A stretch of DNA of 64,000 bases from Flavobacterium sp. CBA20B-1 (lineage in GTDB: Bacteria > Bacteroidota > Bacteroidia > Flavobacteriales > Flavobacteriaceae). Where the stretch lies: assembly GCF_028473145.1 (NCBI RefSeq), contig NZ_CP092370.1, positions 992,001-1,056,000 of the forward strand. The letters are read 5' to 3'. Position 1 is the stretch's first letter, and every line of letters begins with the position of its first letter. The notes below the pieces were generated by a model, which saw only the letters and a program-made list of their open reading frames with translations, made no database searches and had not been told where the DNA came from. A program made the translations under genes and the position numbers. Shown one piece after another: positions 1 to 9,182 of this stretch.

Positions 1-703
1 AGGAATTGGTGCTGTATCTGTATATAAAAACGTTGTTAACAATTGGGTACAAATAGGTAATGATATTGTTGGAGAGGCAGCACTAGATGCTTGTGGTCAA
101 GGTTTGGTTATGTCAGCAAATGGAAATGCTTTAGCTATAGGTTGCACTGGATGTGACACCGCAAATGGAACAGATACTGGTAAAGTACGCATCTTTGAAA
201 ACATTCAAAACAATTGGGTTGAAAAAGGCAGTGTAATTGGAGCTAATCCGGGAGATGGAATCGGATGGTCGATTGCATTATCTAAAGACGGATATAATTT
301 AGCCGTTGGTAATCCAGGTAATAGCAGCGTTGGTGGTAAACCATATACTACTAATTTTGAGGAACTAACCTTCAGTGACAACTTATTGCAAGCAAATAAT
401 TATCAATCTAAAGGAACATTTCCCGGTTCTGTGCGAGTTTTTGATTTATCAGGCATTTTATCATCAGATACTTTTGTGTTAGAAAACTTCAACATTTACC
501 CTAATCCTACAACCGATATTTTAAATATTGAATTGAAAGAAAACTTATCGTTGGAAAAAGTATTTATTTACAACACAAACGGTCAATTAGTGAAAGAAAC
601 TTCTGAAAAAACAATTAATGTAAGTGGTTTTGCTAAAGGTATTTACAATGTGCAAGTTTTAACCAATCAAGGTAATGCTACTAAAAAAATAATCGTACAG
701 TAA
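1..703 (+). CDS. T9SS-exported beta-propeller-like protein, 3' part
   Basis: The reading frame is open from the left edge (first full codon at base 2), so the gene begins outside the window. The visible part carries repeats of the type G-x-x-LAIG / NLAVGNPG with intervening KVRIFEN and SVRVFD strands, resembling FG-GAP/integrin-like beta-propeller blades. It ends with a classic type IX secretion C-terminal sorting domain: NFNIYPNPTTD, then a GQLVKE turn, KGIYNVQV and a final KKIIVQ. It is therefore probably carried across the outer membrane by the Por/T9SS machinery and released or anchored at the surface. Ligand and function are unknown. The first ATG inside the window (base 104) is internal, not a start. 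Confidence 0.85.
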   Translation, partial: GIGAVSVYKNVVNNWVQIGNDIVGEAALDACGQGLVMSANGNALAIGCTGCDTANGTDTGKVRIFENIQNNWVEKGSVIGANPGDGIGWSIALSKDGYNLAVGNPGNSSVGGKPYTTNFEELTFSDNLLQANNYQSKGTFPGSVRVFDLSGILSSDTFVLENFNIYPNPTTDILNIELKENLSLEKVFIYNTNGQLVKETSEKTINVSGFAKGIYNVQVLTNQGNATKKIIVQ

Positions 704-724
704 TTATAAGCAAAATAATAACCT

Positions 725-750
725 AAAACACGCCTAAACAGGCGTGTTTT
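725..750. terminator. Bidirectional hairpin terminator, overlaps bshA stop
   Basis: Perfect 11-bp stem (725-735 with 740-750, loop AAAC) flanked by A-rich and T-rich sequence, between the convergent T9SS gene and bshA. The bshA stop codon (734-736) lies inside the hairpin. Confidence 0.85.
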
Positions 751-1867
751 TTAATGCTTTATTGTAAATTGTTTCATAAAGCGGAACAATTTTTTCTACG
801 CTGAAATTTTTTGAATGTGCAAATGCTTGTTCTTTAAAAGTATCAAGGGAGCGATCGTCTTTTAAAATGTGTAAGGCATTACTTACCATTCCGTCTATAT
901 CGCCAATATTGTTTAAAAAGCCCGAAACACCTTCCACATTTACTTCTGGTAAACCGCCGGTGTTTGATGATATTACCGGCACTTTATTGGCCATGGCTTC
1001 TAATGCGGCTAAGCCAAAACTCTCGGTTTCAGAAGGTAATAAAAATAAATCTGAATACTTTAGGATACTGTCGATTTCAGACGAATTTCCAAAGAATATC
1101 ACTTTGTTTTCGATACCCAATTCTTTGACTAATTCTTCTGCTCCTAATCGTTCGGGACCATCGCCCACCATCATTAATTTTGCTGGAATTTGTTGTTGTA
1201 TTCCATGAAAAACTTTTACTACATCCAATATGCGTTTCACTTTTCTAAAATTACTCACATGGGTAACAATACGTTCGCCTTCATGAGCAAATAGGCTTCG
1301 TTTGCACTGAAAATTGGCATCAAATGTGTTTTTTTCTTCTATGAAATTGGGAATTACATGAATGTCTTTGGTGGTATCGAACAATTCATAAGTAGATTTT
1401 TTTAAATCTGCCGAAACCGAAGTTACAAAATCGGACTGGTTGATACTAAAACTCACCGCGGTTTTATAAAACGGGTGATTGCCCACCAATGTAATATCGG
1501 TACCATGCAATGTGGTTACCATTGGCAATGAAATTCCTTGATCTGCCAACATTTGCTTTGCCATATAACCCGCAAAAGCATGTGGAATGGCATAATGTAC
1601 ATGTAAAAGATCGATACCAAATTCTTTAACTGTATCTACAATTTTACTAGAAAGCGCCAATTCATAAGGCTGGTAATGAAACAATGGATATTCTGGTACG
1701 ACCACTTCATGGTAATGAATATTTTTATTTAAAAGTGCCAAACGCACCGGCTGGCTATAAGTTATAAAATGAACTTCGTGGTTGCGCTTGGCAAGTTCAA
1801 TACCTAATTCGGTAGCAACTACACCACTTCCACCAAAGGTTGGATAGCAAACTATGGCTATTTTCAT
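734..1867 (-). CDS. bshA: N-acetyl-alpha-D-glucosaminyl L-malate synthase BshA
   Basis: A GT4-family (GT-B fold) glycosyltransferase of 377 residues, the usual length for BshA. It joins UDP-GlcNAc to L-malate in the first step of bacillithiol synthesis. The N-terminus MKIAIVCYPTFGGSGVVATEL with the glycine-rich GGSG turn, the LHVHYAIPHA segment and the C-terminal PSETESFGLAALEAMA donor-site motif are characteristic. It acts in the cytoplasm. It lies 21 nt downstream of the GH3/beta-lactamase gene and is probably cotranscribed with it. Bacillithiol is the usual low-molecular-weight thiol of many Bacteroidetes, and thiol peroxidase-type genes occur later in the window. The identification is by sequence resemblance and I consider it secure. 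Confidence 0.93.
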   Translation of the reverse strand: MKIAIVCYPTFGGSGVVATELGIELAKRNHEVHFITYSQPVRLALLNKNIHYHEVVVPEYPLFHYQPYELALSSKIVDTVKEFGIDLLHVHYAIPHAFAGYMAKQMLADQGISLPMVTTLHGTDITLVGNHPFYKTAVSFSINQSDFVTSVSADLKKSTYELFDTTKDIHVIPNFIEEKNTFDANFQCKRSLFAHEGERIVTHVSNFRKVKRILDVVKVFHGIQQQIPAKLMMVGDGPERLGAEELVKELGIENKVIFFGNSSEIDSILKYSDLFLLPSETESFGLAALEAMANKVPVISSNTGGLPEVNVEGVSGFLNNIGDIDGMVSNALHILKDDRSLDTFKEQAFAHSKNFSVEKIVPLYETIYNKALKNTPV

Positions 1868-1888
1868 ATTGTAAATTTCAAAAATTAA

Positions 1889-4768
1889 TTATTTAAGTGC
1901 ATCGTATATCACTTGCTGAATGTCTTCACGGGTATTGGCTTTTGAAAGCTTATTTTCATCGGCATTGGGATAGGTTCGGTTAGATAAAAAAACATAAATT
2001 AAATCGTTTTCTGGATCTGCCCAAGCCATTGTTCCTGTGAAACCTGTATGCCCAAAACTGTTCATGGAAGCACAACCGCAGGTAGGTCCGCTTTTACCTA
2101 ATTGGGGTTTATCGAAACCGGCTCCTCTCCTATTTCCTTCCTTGCAATAATAACAGGTATTAAAATCGTTAATGGTTTTTTCAGAAAGCAATTGTTCGCC
2201 ATTAAATCTGCCTTTGTCTAAAAAAAGCTGCATCATTTTCGCCACATCCAATGCATTACCAAATAATCCTGCATGACCTGCAACTCCGCCAAACATCGCA
2301 GCACCCATATCGTGCACATATCCTTGAACGGTGGTGTATCGGTAATAGGTATCTTCTTCGGTTGGTGCGATTTGCGATACATCAAATTTTGTTAACGGAA
2401 GATAGGTTAAATTGTTTGCTGATATTTTATCAAAAAAATACTGGTTCACCAATTCATTCAACGGTTTTTTGTAGGATCTTTCTACAATTTCAGCCAAAAG
2501 GATAAAATTAAGATCGCTGTATTTGTATTCTTTTCTGCCCAATTTTGATGCGGCAATGGTTTGAAAAACAATTTTTTTATAATCTGATTTTAAAAATAAA
2601 TTATCATTGATTTGTAAATTATAATCATTTGAAAAAGTAGGCTTGTATAAAGCTGCATTAGGTTTGCCGTTTTCCAAGGTTTCTTTGTAGAACGGAATCC
2701 AAGCAACTAAACCAGAATTATGTGTTAGTAATTCCTTTATGGTGATATGAGCTTTATCTGTATTTTTAAATTCGGGCAATAAATCTCCTAATTTTTGATC
2801 GAAACGCAACTTTCCGTCGTCATACATTTTCATCACCATGGGCAAGGTTCCCAACATTTTAGAAAGCGAAGCCAAATCGTAAATGGTTTGATTATTCACG
2901 GTTAAATGATCGTTATAGGTCACGGTTCCAAACGATTTATTATACACAATATTTCCGTTTTTGGCTACTAAAACTTGTGCACCAGGTGTATATTTGTTTC
3001 TTATCGCTGTTTGAACAAACGCATCGATTTCTTTTAATTTTTCTTCGTTAAAACCTTGTTCGCTGGCACGGCCGTAACGCAAATTTTTATTGGCCTTGGT
3101 TGATATTCCATCACCATATTTAAAATGAGAACCAATAGAAACAGGTAATTTTCCTTTTGCAGCCTGCATTCCAAACAAAACATCGGTTACTTTTCTATGG
3201 GCAATCACATTGTTTTGATAGCCTAAAACTACGGCTTCAAAATTTGAAAAATCTTTCACATCACTTATTGCGTATGGCTTTGCAAAAGACACAAAAATGG
3301 TTTTATTGTTTTTGGCGATATTGTCTAGCAAGTTGATTTCATTGCGTGCCATATCATGTTTTTTCCACACGCCATCTGCTTTGTGATAGCCCACAATTAT
3401 TAGATCAAATGCTTTTAAATCGTTCAAATGATCTTCAATTTGATAATGATTAAAAACCGTTACAGGTTGGTTTGCCTGCAAAGCTTCGATAAATGTATCG
3501 TTCACGTCGTCGCCCAATTTCACATAGGCAATATTTTGAGGTTTAGCGCTTTTAAAAGGTACTATATTTTTATTGTTTTTAATAACAGTAACCATATCTT
3601 CATACAACTTGTAGCTTAAGTTGGTATATTCTTCTTTGTTTAAATCTTTATACAGATTTTTTGTAAGGATTGGTTGGTATTTATTTAAACCTGCTTTGTA
3701 CTTGTAAAGCAATATTTTTTTTACCGAATGTGCCAATCGCTCTTCTGTAAATTCGCCTTTTTCAAATGCTTCATTGAATTTTTCAACTGCCAAGGGCACG
3801 TTTTCTGCAAAAAGCAACACATCATTTCCGGCTAAAAAGGCTGCTAAATCAACTTCACCTGGCGATTTGTGGTTGGCAACACCTTTCATATTTAATGCAT
3901 CGGTAAAAATCAATCCTTTAAAATTTAATTCTTCTTTTAAAAGCTTGGTAATAGTGTTGTATGACAAGGAGGTAGGAACACCCGATTTTGGCTCTAGTGC
4001 AGGTACTGACAAATGTGCCACCATAACCGATGCCAAACCTTCTTTAATCATTTTTTTATATGGATACAATTCAATATTGTCTAATCTTTTTCTATCAAAA
4101 CCGATATTGGGTAACGCATGATGCGAATCGGTTGCTGTATCGCCATGTCCTGGAAAATGCTTGGCTGTTGCAAACACATTACTTTTTTGCATGCCGCGCA
4201 TCAAAGCAGTTGCTTTATCTGCAACGTTCTCTTTTGATTCGCCAAATGAGCGGTTACCAATAATAGGGTTCAATGGATTGATATTGATGTCAACCACAGG
4301 CGCAAACATAAAATGAACTCCCAAACGTTTTGCTTGTTCGCCCATTTGCGTGCCCATTTGTTCTATTAAATCGTTGTTTTGAATGGCTCCAAGGTTCATG
4401 TTCCAAGGATAAATATAAGTAGAATCTAAACGCATGCCCAATCCCCATTCGGCATCAATACCAACAAATAAAGGCAATTTTGATGCCGCTTGTAGTTTAT
4501 TGGTCATGTGTGCTTGCCTGCCCGGTCCGCCTTGAAAAAAAATCACACCGCCAATATTTTTAGATTGTACCAAATCTAAGAGTTCTTGAAGGTGCTTTTC
4601 ATCGCGGTTGGAGTATGCGGCTACCATAAAAAGTTGCCCTACTTTTTCATTGAACGACATTTGATTGTAAACGCTATCAACCCATTTATCAGGTGCTTGA
4701 AACTTTTGTTTTGGTTGTGCAACTAGTAATAAAGGAGCTAATAAAAACGTTACCCAGATTTTTTTCAT
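1889..4768 (-). CDS. GH3 beta-N-acetylglucosaminidase fused to serine beta-lactamase-like domain
   Basis: Exported two-domain enzyme of 959 residues. A signal peptide (MKKIWVTFLLAPLLLVAQ) precedes a NagZ-type GH3 domain, with KHFPGHGDTATDSH at about 203-216 holding the Asp-His dyad and the nucleophile in FTDALNMKG near D290. A GH3 C-terminal domain follows. The last ~380 residues form a class C beta-lactamase/esterase-like domain with SLSK (S634/K637), YSD and GHTG. The predicted role is muropeptide trimming in the periplasm or at the surface: GlcNAc removal plus peptide or ester hydrolysis. I chose ATG 4768. A TTG at 4795 would add nine residues, but it coincides with a consensus -7 box, and only the shorter form begins with a signal peptide. 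Confidence 0.9.
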   Translation of the reverse strand: MKKIWVTFLLAPLLLVAQPKQKFQAPDKWVDSVYNQMSFNEKVGQLFMVAAYSNRDEKHLQELLDLVQSKNIGGVIFFQGGPGRQAHMTNKLQAASKLPLFVGIDAEWGLGMRLDSTYIYPWNMNLGAIQNNDLIEQMGTQMGEQAKRLGVHFMFAPVVDININPLNPIIGNRSFGESKENVADKATALMRGMQKSNVFATAKHFPGHGDTATDSHHALPNIGFDRKRLDNIELYPYKKMIKEGLASVMVAHLSVPALEPKSGVPTSLSYNTITKLLKEELNFKGLIFTDALNMKGVANHKSPGEVDLAAFLAGNDVLLFAENVPLAVEKFNEAFEKGEFTEERLAHSVKKILLYKYKAGLNKYQPILTKNLYKDLNKEEYTNLSYKLYEDMVTVIKNNKNIVPFKSAKPQNIAYVKLGDDVNDTFIEALQANQPVTVFNHYQIEDHLNDLKAFDLIIVGYHKADGVWKKHDMARNEINLLDNIAKNNKTIFVSFAKPYAISDVKDFSNFEAVVLGYQNNVIAHRKVTDVLFGMQAAKGKLPVSIGSHFKYGDGISTKANKNLRYGRASEQGFNEEKLKEIDAFVQTAIRNKYTPGAQVLVAKNGNIVYNKSFGTVTYNDHLTVNNQTIYDLASLSKMLGTLPMVMKMYDDGKLRFDQKLGDLLPEFKNTDKAHITIKELLTHNSGLVAWIPFYKETLENGKPNAALYKPTFSNDYNLQINDNLFLKSDYKKIVFQTIAASKLGRKEYKYSDLNFILLAEIVERSYKKPLNELVNQYFFDKISANNLTYLPLTKFDVSQIAPTEEDTYYRYTTVQGYVHDMGAAMFGGVAGHAGLFGNALDVAKMMQLFLDKGRFNGEQLLSEKTINDFNTCYYCKEGNRRGAGFDKPQLGKSGPTCGCASMNSFGHTGFTGTMAWADPENDLIYVFLSNRTYPNADENKLSKANTREDIQQVIYDALK

Positions 4769-4792
4769 AACAAATTTTAAATAAAACATTTT

Positions 4793-4800
4793 CAAAAATA
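4793..4800 (-). promoter_or_regulatory. Putative -7 promoter box of the GH3/beta-lactamase gene
   Basis: TATTTTTG on the minus strand matches the Bacteroidetes TAnnTTTG -7 element and lies 24 nt before ATG 4768. No clear TTG -33 box was seen. Confidence 0.45.
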
Positions 4801-4875
4801 ATGTTTTAGCTACGATTTTAATAATTATAATTCGGAATTTTGCGTTAAAAGTGTGTTGCCATATTTCTTAAAAAA

Positions 4876-4907
4876 AAAATCATCTTTAAATAACTAAAGA
4901 TGATTTT
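4876..4907 (-). terminator. Terminator of the 10.4-4.9 kb operon
   Basis: A 13-bp perfect stem (4876-4888 with 4895-4907, 6-nt loop), followed on the minus strand by a T-run, just past the stop of the gene ending at 4916. Confidence 0.85.
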
Positions 4908-4915
4908 CTGTTTTT

Positions 4916-5398
4916 TTAAAAAAAGCGGCTATGCCAGCTTTCGCCTGCAGGAACTTCCCAAAATTCTTCGAATTCTTCAATGGTATTCACCAAATTGTTA
5001 AAAACAATGGTATTGGCGTTAACTGCTCTTTCTTTTGCCATTTTCTTGAAATCGATTAATGATTTATGAGCGATGAATTCACCTGTTTTATAGGTTACAT
5101 TCATTTTATCTAATAAATCGATTCCGAATTTTTGTTCTAAATCTTGAATGATTTTTACCGAAGCATCAATCGAACAGCCCGATGCTGCATGATATTCCTG
5201 ATCTACCGCCAAAATAATAAAACGGTTGTATTTTATTTGATACGATGCTTTAAGTGGAGTGCTGTGCGCTGCCCAATTTTCTACAAAACTAGTCAACACT
5301 TCATTTGCTGTTACCAGCTCTTCATCGGTCATTTTTCTATTTGATTGGTAAATCCAAACCCGAGCCGATTTCGGCATTTCTTCAAAAGGTATCAACAT
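4916..5398 (-). CDS. Conserved hypothetical protein (160 aa), last gene of MCE/Fe-S operon
   Basis: Soluble protein of 160 residues with no signal peptide or membrane segment. Visible features are an N-terminal PKSARVWIYQSNRK segment, an FVENWAAHSTPLKASYQIKYNRF strand-rich centre, a conserved-looking GCSIDASVK and an aromatic C-terminus ending in SWHSRFF. Homologues in Flavobacteriia are sometimes labelled ABC transporter ATPase, but there is no Walker A or ABC signature, so that name is unsupported. It starts 1 nt after the secreted-protein gene and closes a tight operon that ends in a strong terminator. Function unknown. Confidence 0.8.
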   Translation of the reverse strand: MLIPFEEMPKSARVWIYQSNRKMTDEELVTANEVLTSFVENWAAHSTPLKASYQIKYNRFIILAVDQEYHAASGCSIDASVKIIQDLEQKFGIDLLDKMNVTYKTGEFIAHKSLIDFKKMAKERAVNANTIVFNNLVNTIEEFEEFWEVPAGESWHSRFF

Positions 5399-5399
5399 G

Positions 5400-5996
5400 T
5401 TATTTTGCTTGTATATAAGATACTATATTATAATTTACAAATTTTCCTACTTTGGCATCATATAGTTCGCCAACATAATAAGATATTTCTACTTTATCTT
5501 TAACTTTCACTAATTTATCGGTTAACAAATAAGCCGTTTCAAAATCATACAACAAAATGAATTCGTGTTTTTTTCCCGATTCTTCTTGTACAACAAAAGT
5601 TATAAATCTTTCATCGTTTATTTTATGAATGGATCCTGTAACTGTTTTTGTTTCTATGCTTTCAAAAATTTCTGCTTCTTCTTCATAAACAAAATGTTCA
5701 AAAATTTCCGGACATTTCAAAGCTAAATATACACCAATATCTTCACCCATTGTTTGCATTACACCTTCATCTCCAAAATAATCATTTCCGTAATAATGCG
5801 TTATATCTTCTCTGTGTTTATTTACAGATTTCAACATATAAACACCCATTGTGAATTCAGACTTTATTTCCACTTTGTCATTATTCACTTCCTTGCAAAT
5901 ATCGTCTGCAATAGTGCTTAACAAGTCTATCTTAGAAAGCTTTTGCGCCGAAGCAAGATTAGAAATAAGAAAAAATATTATCAAAAATTTATTCAT
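5400..5996 (-). CDS. Hypothetical exported protein (198 aa)
   Basis: It starts with a typical signal peptide (MNKFLIIFFLISNLASAQ, cleavage after AQ likely), so it is exported to the periplasm or beyond. The mature part is acidic, with a region around CPEIFEHFVYEEEAEIFESIE followed by a strand-rich C-terminal domain (GSIHKINDERFITFVVQEESG, KVKDKVEISYYVGELYD) that looks like a small beta-barrel or OB-like fold. I recognise no family. Spacing is 2 nt from the Fe-S protein gene upstream and 1 nt to the gene downstream, so translational coupling is likely. The link to the redox genes is by position only. Confidence 0.75.
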   Translation of the reverse strand: MNKFLIIFFLISNLASAQKLSKIDLLSTIADDICKEVNNDKVEIKSEFTMGVYMLKSVNKHREDITHYYGNDYFGDEGVMQTMGEDIGVYLALKCPEIFEHFVYEEEAEIFESIETKTVTGSIHKINDERFITFVVQEESGKKHEFILLYDFETAYLLTDKLVKVKDKVEISYYVGELYDAKVGKFVNYNIVSYIQAK

Positions 5997-5998
5997 TA

Positions 5999-6790
5999 TT
6001 ACAAATCTTGGGCATTAGCAATTAATTCGGCTACGTCTAAAACTTGTACTTCGCCTTCTTTGTGGTTAAATTTCACACCGTCTGTTAACATGGTATTGCA
6101 AAACGGACAACCTGCTGCAATAATATTTGGTTTCACTTCCAAAGCGTCATCAGTACGCTCCATGTTCACGTCTTTATTACCTTTTTCAGGTTCTTTGAAC
6201 ATTTGCGCACCACCAGCACCGCAACATAATCCATTGGCTTTAGAGCGTTTCATTTCCACCAATTCGGCGTCTAATTTCTGGATCAAATCGCGTGGAGCTT
6301 CATAAATTTTGTTAGCACGTCCTAAATAACAAGGATCATGAAAAGTGATGCGTTTTCCTTTAAACTGTCCGCCTTCAATGGTCAATCGGCCTTCTTCTAA
6401 AAGCGACTTTAGAAATTCGGTATGATGTACTACTTCGTACGTTCCGCCCAAACCAGGATATTCGTTTTTAATGGTATTAAAGCAGTGCGGACACGCCGTT
6501 ACTATTTTCTTCACTTCGTAACCATCAAACACTTGAATGTTCATCATGGCTTGCATTTGAAACAAAAATTCGTTTCCTGCGCGCTTTGCCGGATCTCCAG
6601 TACAACCTTCTTCTGTGCCTAAAACGGCAAATTTTACATTGGCTCTATTTAAAATGCGTACAAACGCTTTGGTAATCTTTTTTGCTCTGTCGTCAAAACT
6701 TCCCGAACAACCTACCCAGAATAATACTTCGGGTTGTTCGCCTTTCGCCATCATTTCTGCCATTGTGGGCACTACTAAATTTTCTGACAT
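5999..6790 (-). CDS. CCG-domain (Fe-S)-binding oxidoreductase subunit, LutA/HdrB-like
   Basis: 263 residues with two cysteine-rich CCG-type half-domains: C28, C63, C100-x-x-C103, then C154, C189-C190-G (in LCCGAGGAQMF) and C228-x-x-C231. This pattern is shared by heterodisulfide reductase HdrB, GlpC and LutA subunits, where it binds an iron-sulfur cluster. It is cytoplasmic and lacks membrane segments. The gene directly follows that of a membrane protein with two 4Fe-4S motifs, so the two probably form one membrane-bound electron-transfer complex in which this subunit holds the reactive site. The electron donor and acceptor cannot be told from sequence. Confidence 0.85.
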   Translation of the reverse strand: MSENLVVPTMAEMMAKGEQPEVLFWVGCSGSFDDRAKKITKAFVRILNRANVKFAVLGTEEGCTGDPAKRAGNEFLFQMQAMMNIQVFDGYEVKKIVTACPHCFNTIKNEYPGLGGTYEVVHHTEFLKSLLEEGRLTIEGGQFKGKRITFHDPCYLGRANKIYEAPRDLIQKLDAELVEMKRSKANGLCCGAGGAQMFKEPEKGNKDVNMERTDDALEVKPNIIAAGCPFCNTMLTDGVKFNHKEGEVQVLDVAELIANAQDL

Positions 6791-6825
6791 GATTTCTTTT
6801 TTTTAATTGATACTTCGTGTGCTGG

Positions 6826-8166
6826 TTAATTCTCGTCTTTCCAGTTTAAACGATCCATTTGGCTGTATTGCCAAGGTGCGGCATTGTTCTCGATATTGGT
6901 CATCATGGCGTTTAGTTCCATTGGTGCGGCACTTTGCTCCATAACCAAAAATCTTCTCATATCCATAATGATAGACAATGGGCTAATGTCTATCGGACAC
7001 TCTTGAACGCAGGCATTACAAGTGGTACACGCCCATAATTCTTCTGGGGTGATGTAATCATTCAAAAGCGTTTTGCCATCATCTACAAAAGTTCCTTTGT
7101 TGGCATCGATATTCTTCCCAACTTCTTCCAAACGATCACGCGTTTTCATCATAATTAAACGCGGTGATAGTTTTTTTCCTGTAATATTTGCCGGACACGC
7201 AGAAGTGCATCGTCCACATTCGGTACACGAATAGGCATTTAAAAGTTGCACCCAATTCAAATCTTGAACATCTTGCGCACCAAATTTTGCGGGTACTGCA
7301 TTTTCATCAGGTGCAGGTGCTGCAAACGGATCGGCGTTGGGATCCATCATTAATTTCACCTCGTTTGTAACTGCTTGTAAGTTATCAAACTCGCCAAGCG
7401 GTTCTATATGTGCGTAATAGGTATTTGGAAAAGCCAGCAAAATGTGCAAGTGCTTTGAATAGTACAAATAATTTAAGAAAGACAGCACCATTATAAAGTG
7501 TCCCCACCAACCTATTCGCTCTAAAACGTGTAAAGTTCCTTCGCTAAAACCGCCAAAAACAGCAGGACCTATATATTGCGAAATAGCAAAATTAAAAGAC
7601 CCTTGCCCTGCAAAATGGGATTTGCCCATGTTGTATAAAACCTCATCGGTTCCGTTCATGGTAAAAATACACAACACCAAAATAATTTCCATTATTAAAA
7701 TTAAGTTGGCATCTTTTTTAGGCCAGCCCAAAAGTTCTTTCATGTTTAAGCGCGGCAACTTTAGCAGGTTTCTTCTCGATAAAAAGATGATTGTTGCAAG
7801 CAAGGCAGCAACCGAAACAATTTCGATTAAACTAATCATGAATGTATAAAAACCACCTAATGATTCTTTGAAGATACGATGTTTGCCAAAAATTCCATCG
7901 ATGAAAATTTCAATTAATTCAATTTGGGTAATCATAAAAGCTGCATAAATCGCAAAATGCAAAATTGCCGGAATGGGTCTTGCAAACATTTTTTTCTGCC
8001 CAAAGGCTACCAAAAGCATATTTCGCCAACGTTCTGCGGGCTTGTCTGTGCGATCTATTGGTTGACCCAACTTTATATTGCGGTAGATTTTTTTGGCATT
8101 TTTTGCAAAAAAGCCAAATCCTACTGCGGTTAAAGCTATAAATAATATACTGCTAAGAATATGCAT
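6826..8166 (-). CDS. Membrane-anchored 4Fe-4S oxidoreductase subunit
   Basis: 446 residues. The N-terminal ~240 residues contain several hydrophobic segments (starting MHILSSILFIALTAVGFGF, then AAFMITQIELIEIFI, VSAALLATIIFL, LILIMEIILVLCIF, FIMVLSFLNYLYY), a NarI/DsrM-like membrane anchor that could carry haem b. The C-terminal part holds two ferredoxin-type motifs, CTECGRCTSACP (314-325) and CTTCNACVQECP (380-391), as in HdrC. It should pass electrons between a membrane carrier, perhaps menaquinol, and the CCG-domain partner encoded next. It lies in a six-gene minus-strand unit together with mlaD and an amidase gene. The role is inferred from domain layout. Confidence 0.85.
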   Translation of the reverse strand: MHILSSILFIALTAVGFGFFAKNAKKIYRNIKLGQPIDRTDKPAERWRNMLLVAFGQKKMFARPIPAILHFAIYAAFMITQIELIEIFIDGIFGKHRIFKESLGGFYTFMISLIEIVSVAALLATIIFLSRRNLLKLPRLNMKELLGWPKKDANLILIMEIILVLCIFTMNGTDEVLYNMGKSHFAGQGSFNFAISQYIGPAVFGGFSEGTLHVLERIGWWGHFIMVLSFLNYLYYSKHLHILLAFPNTYYAHIEPLGEFDNLQAVTNEVKLMMDPNADPFAAPAPDENAVPAKFGAQDVQDLNWVQLLNAYSCTECGRCTSACPANITGKKLSPRLIMMKTRDRLEEVGKNIDANKGTFVDDGKTLLNDYITPEELWACTTCNACVQECPIDISPLSIIMDMRRFLVMEQSAAPMELNAMMTNIENNAAPWQYSQMDRLNWKDEN

Positions 8167-8207
8167 ATTAAATAAGATTAATTATTGTTTGTATTTTGAT
8201 GTATGCT

Positions 8208-9164
8208 TTATTGTTTTTCTGATTCTTGATAAGGCTGTGCTTTTTTACCAAAGACCGAAATATTGATGTATCTGCTTGGGTTTAGTTTCACATCTTCTAA
8301 CAATTGGTTCAACTCTTTTGTAGCCGATTCTAAATTATTGTACAATTGTTCTTCTTTCATTAATTTACCAATATTTCCTTTGCCGCTATTTGCATCTGCC
8401 ATCATTTGGTTGAGGCTTGATGCTGCACTATCGAACTTATTTAGGATGTCTTGCAGTTTTTGTAATTGAATTTTATCTAAATCGTTTGAAAAAGCCGAAA
8501 GGTTTTTAGAAGTGGTATTGAAATCACTTACAATATTGTTAATTTTTGCTTCGTTGGTGGATACAATTCTATCAAACTTTCCCGTAATAGCATTTGCATT
8601 GCCCATTGTAGCGTTTAACTGTGCCAAAGATTCCTGCAAATTCTTCTGAGCAGCCGGGTCTAAAGTTTTGTTGATTGATTGCACTAAAATATTTACATTA
8701 TAAAGAACAGAATCTAACTTTTTTGCAATAGGATCTACTTTTTGAGTAAAATCATCGATCATCCCCGTCATTTTACCCGATTGTAAATAATCGCCACTTT
8801 TTGCCAAGGTTGCATCATTGTAGTTAATTTGTAAAGCAATTTGCTTACCACCAATTAAATCGGGTGAATACATAACCGCTTTCGACGAAATAGGAATATC
8901 CACATTATCTGTCATGACTAATTCAACCAATATTTTTCCTTGTCCTTTAAGCGAAATATGATGCACTTTTCCTACCACCATTCCGTTGATAGTTACCGAT
9001 GAAGCGGTTGAAAGTCCTTCTACATTATCGTATTCCACAAAAAAGGTACGTGAGCTGTTAAACAAGTTTTTACCGTTTAAAAAGGTATAACCCCAAATTA
9101 ACATTCCTATCGATAACAACACTAATACAGCGGTTTTTATCTCTCTTGATATAGCTATTTTCAA
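8208..9164 (-). CDS. MlaD/MCE-family lipid-transport protein
   Basis: 318 residues. A single N-terminal transmembrane segment (TAVLVLLSIGMLIWGYTFL) is followed by an MCE domain with the typical FFVEYDNVEGLSTASSVTINGMVVGKV start. The remainder is a long helical region rich in N, L, Q and K, probably coiled coil, as in other single-domain MCE proteins. The family forms hexameric rings in the periplasm that shuttle phospholipids between membranes. The ATPase and permease partners (MlaF/MlaE type) are not in the window. It starts 18 nt downstream of the amidase gene in the same operon. The assignment to MCE is firm; the precise substrate is unknown. Confidence 0.9.
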   Translation of the reverse strand: MKIAISREIKTAVLVLLSIGMLIWGYTFLNGKNLFNSSRTFFVEYDNVEGLSTASSVTINGMVVGKVHHISLKGQGKILVELVMTDNVDIPISSKAVMYSPDLIGGKQIALQINYNDATLAKSGDYLQSGKMTGMIDDFTQKVDPIAKKLDSVLYNVNILVQSINKTLDPAAQKNLQESLAQLNATMGNANAITGKFDRIVSTNEAKINNIVSDFNTTSKNLSAFSNDLDKIQLQKLQDILNKFDSAASSLNQMMADANSGKGNIGKLMKEEQLYNNLESATKELNQLLEDVKLNPSRYINISVFGKKAQPYQESEKQ

Positions 9165-9182
9165 TTTCTATTTTTTTTATTA

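Noticed and set aside
4916-5398. Name ABC transporter ATPase for this gene
   Set aside because: No Walker A, ABC signature or Walker B is visible and 160 residues are too few for an ABC ATPase domain.
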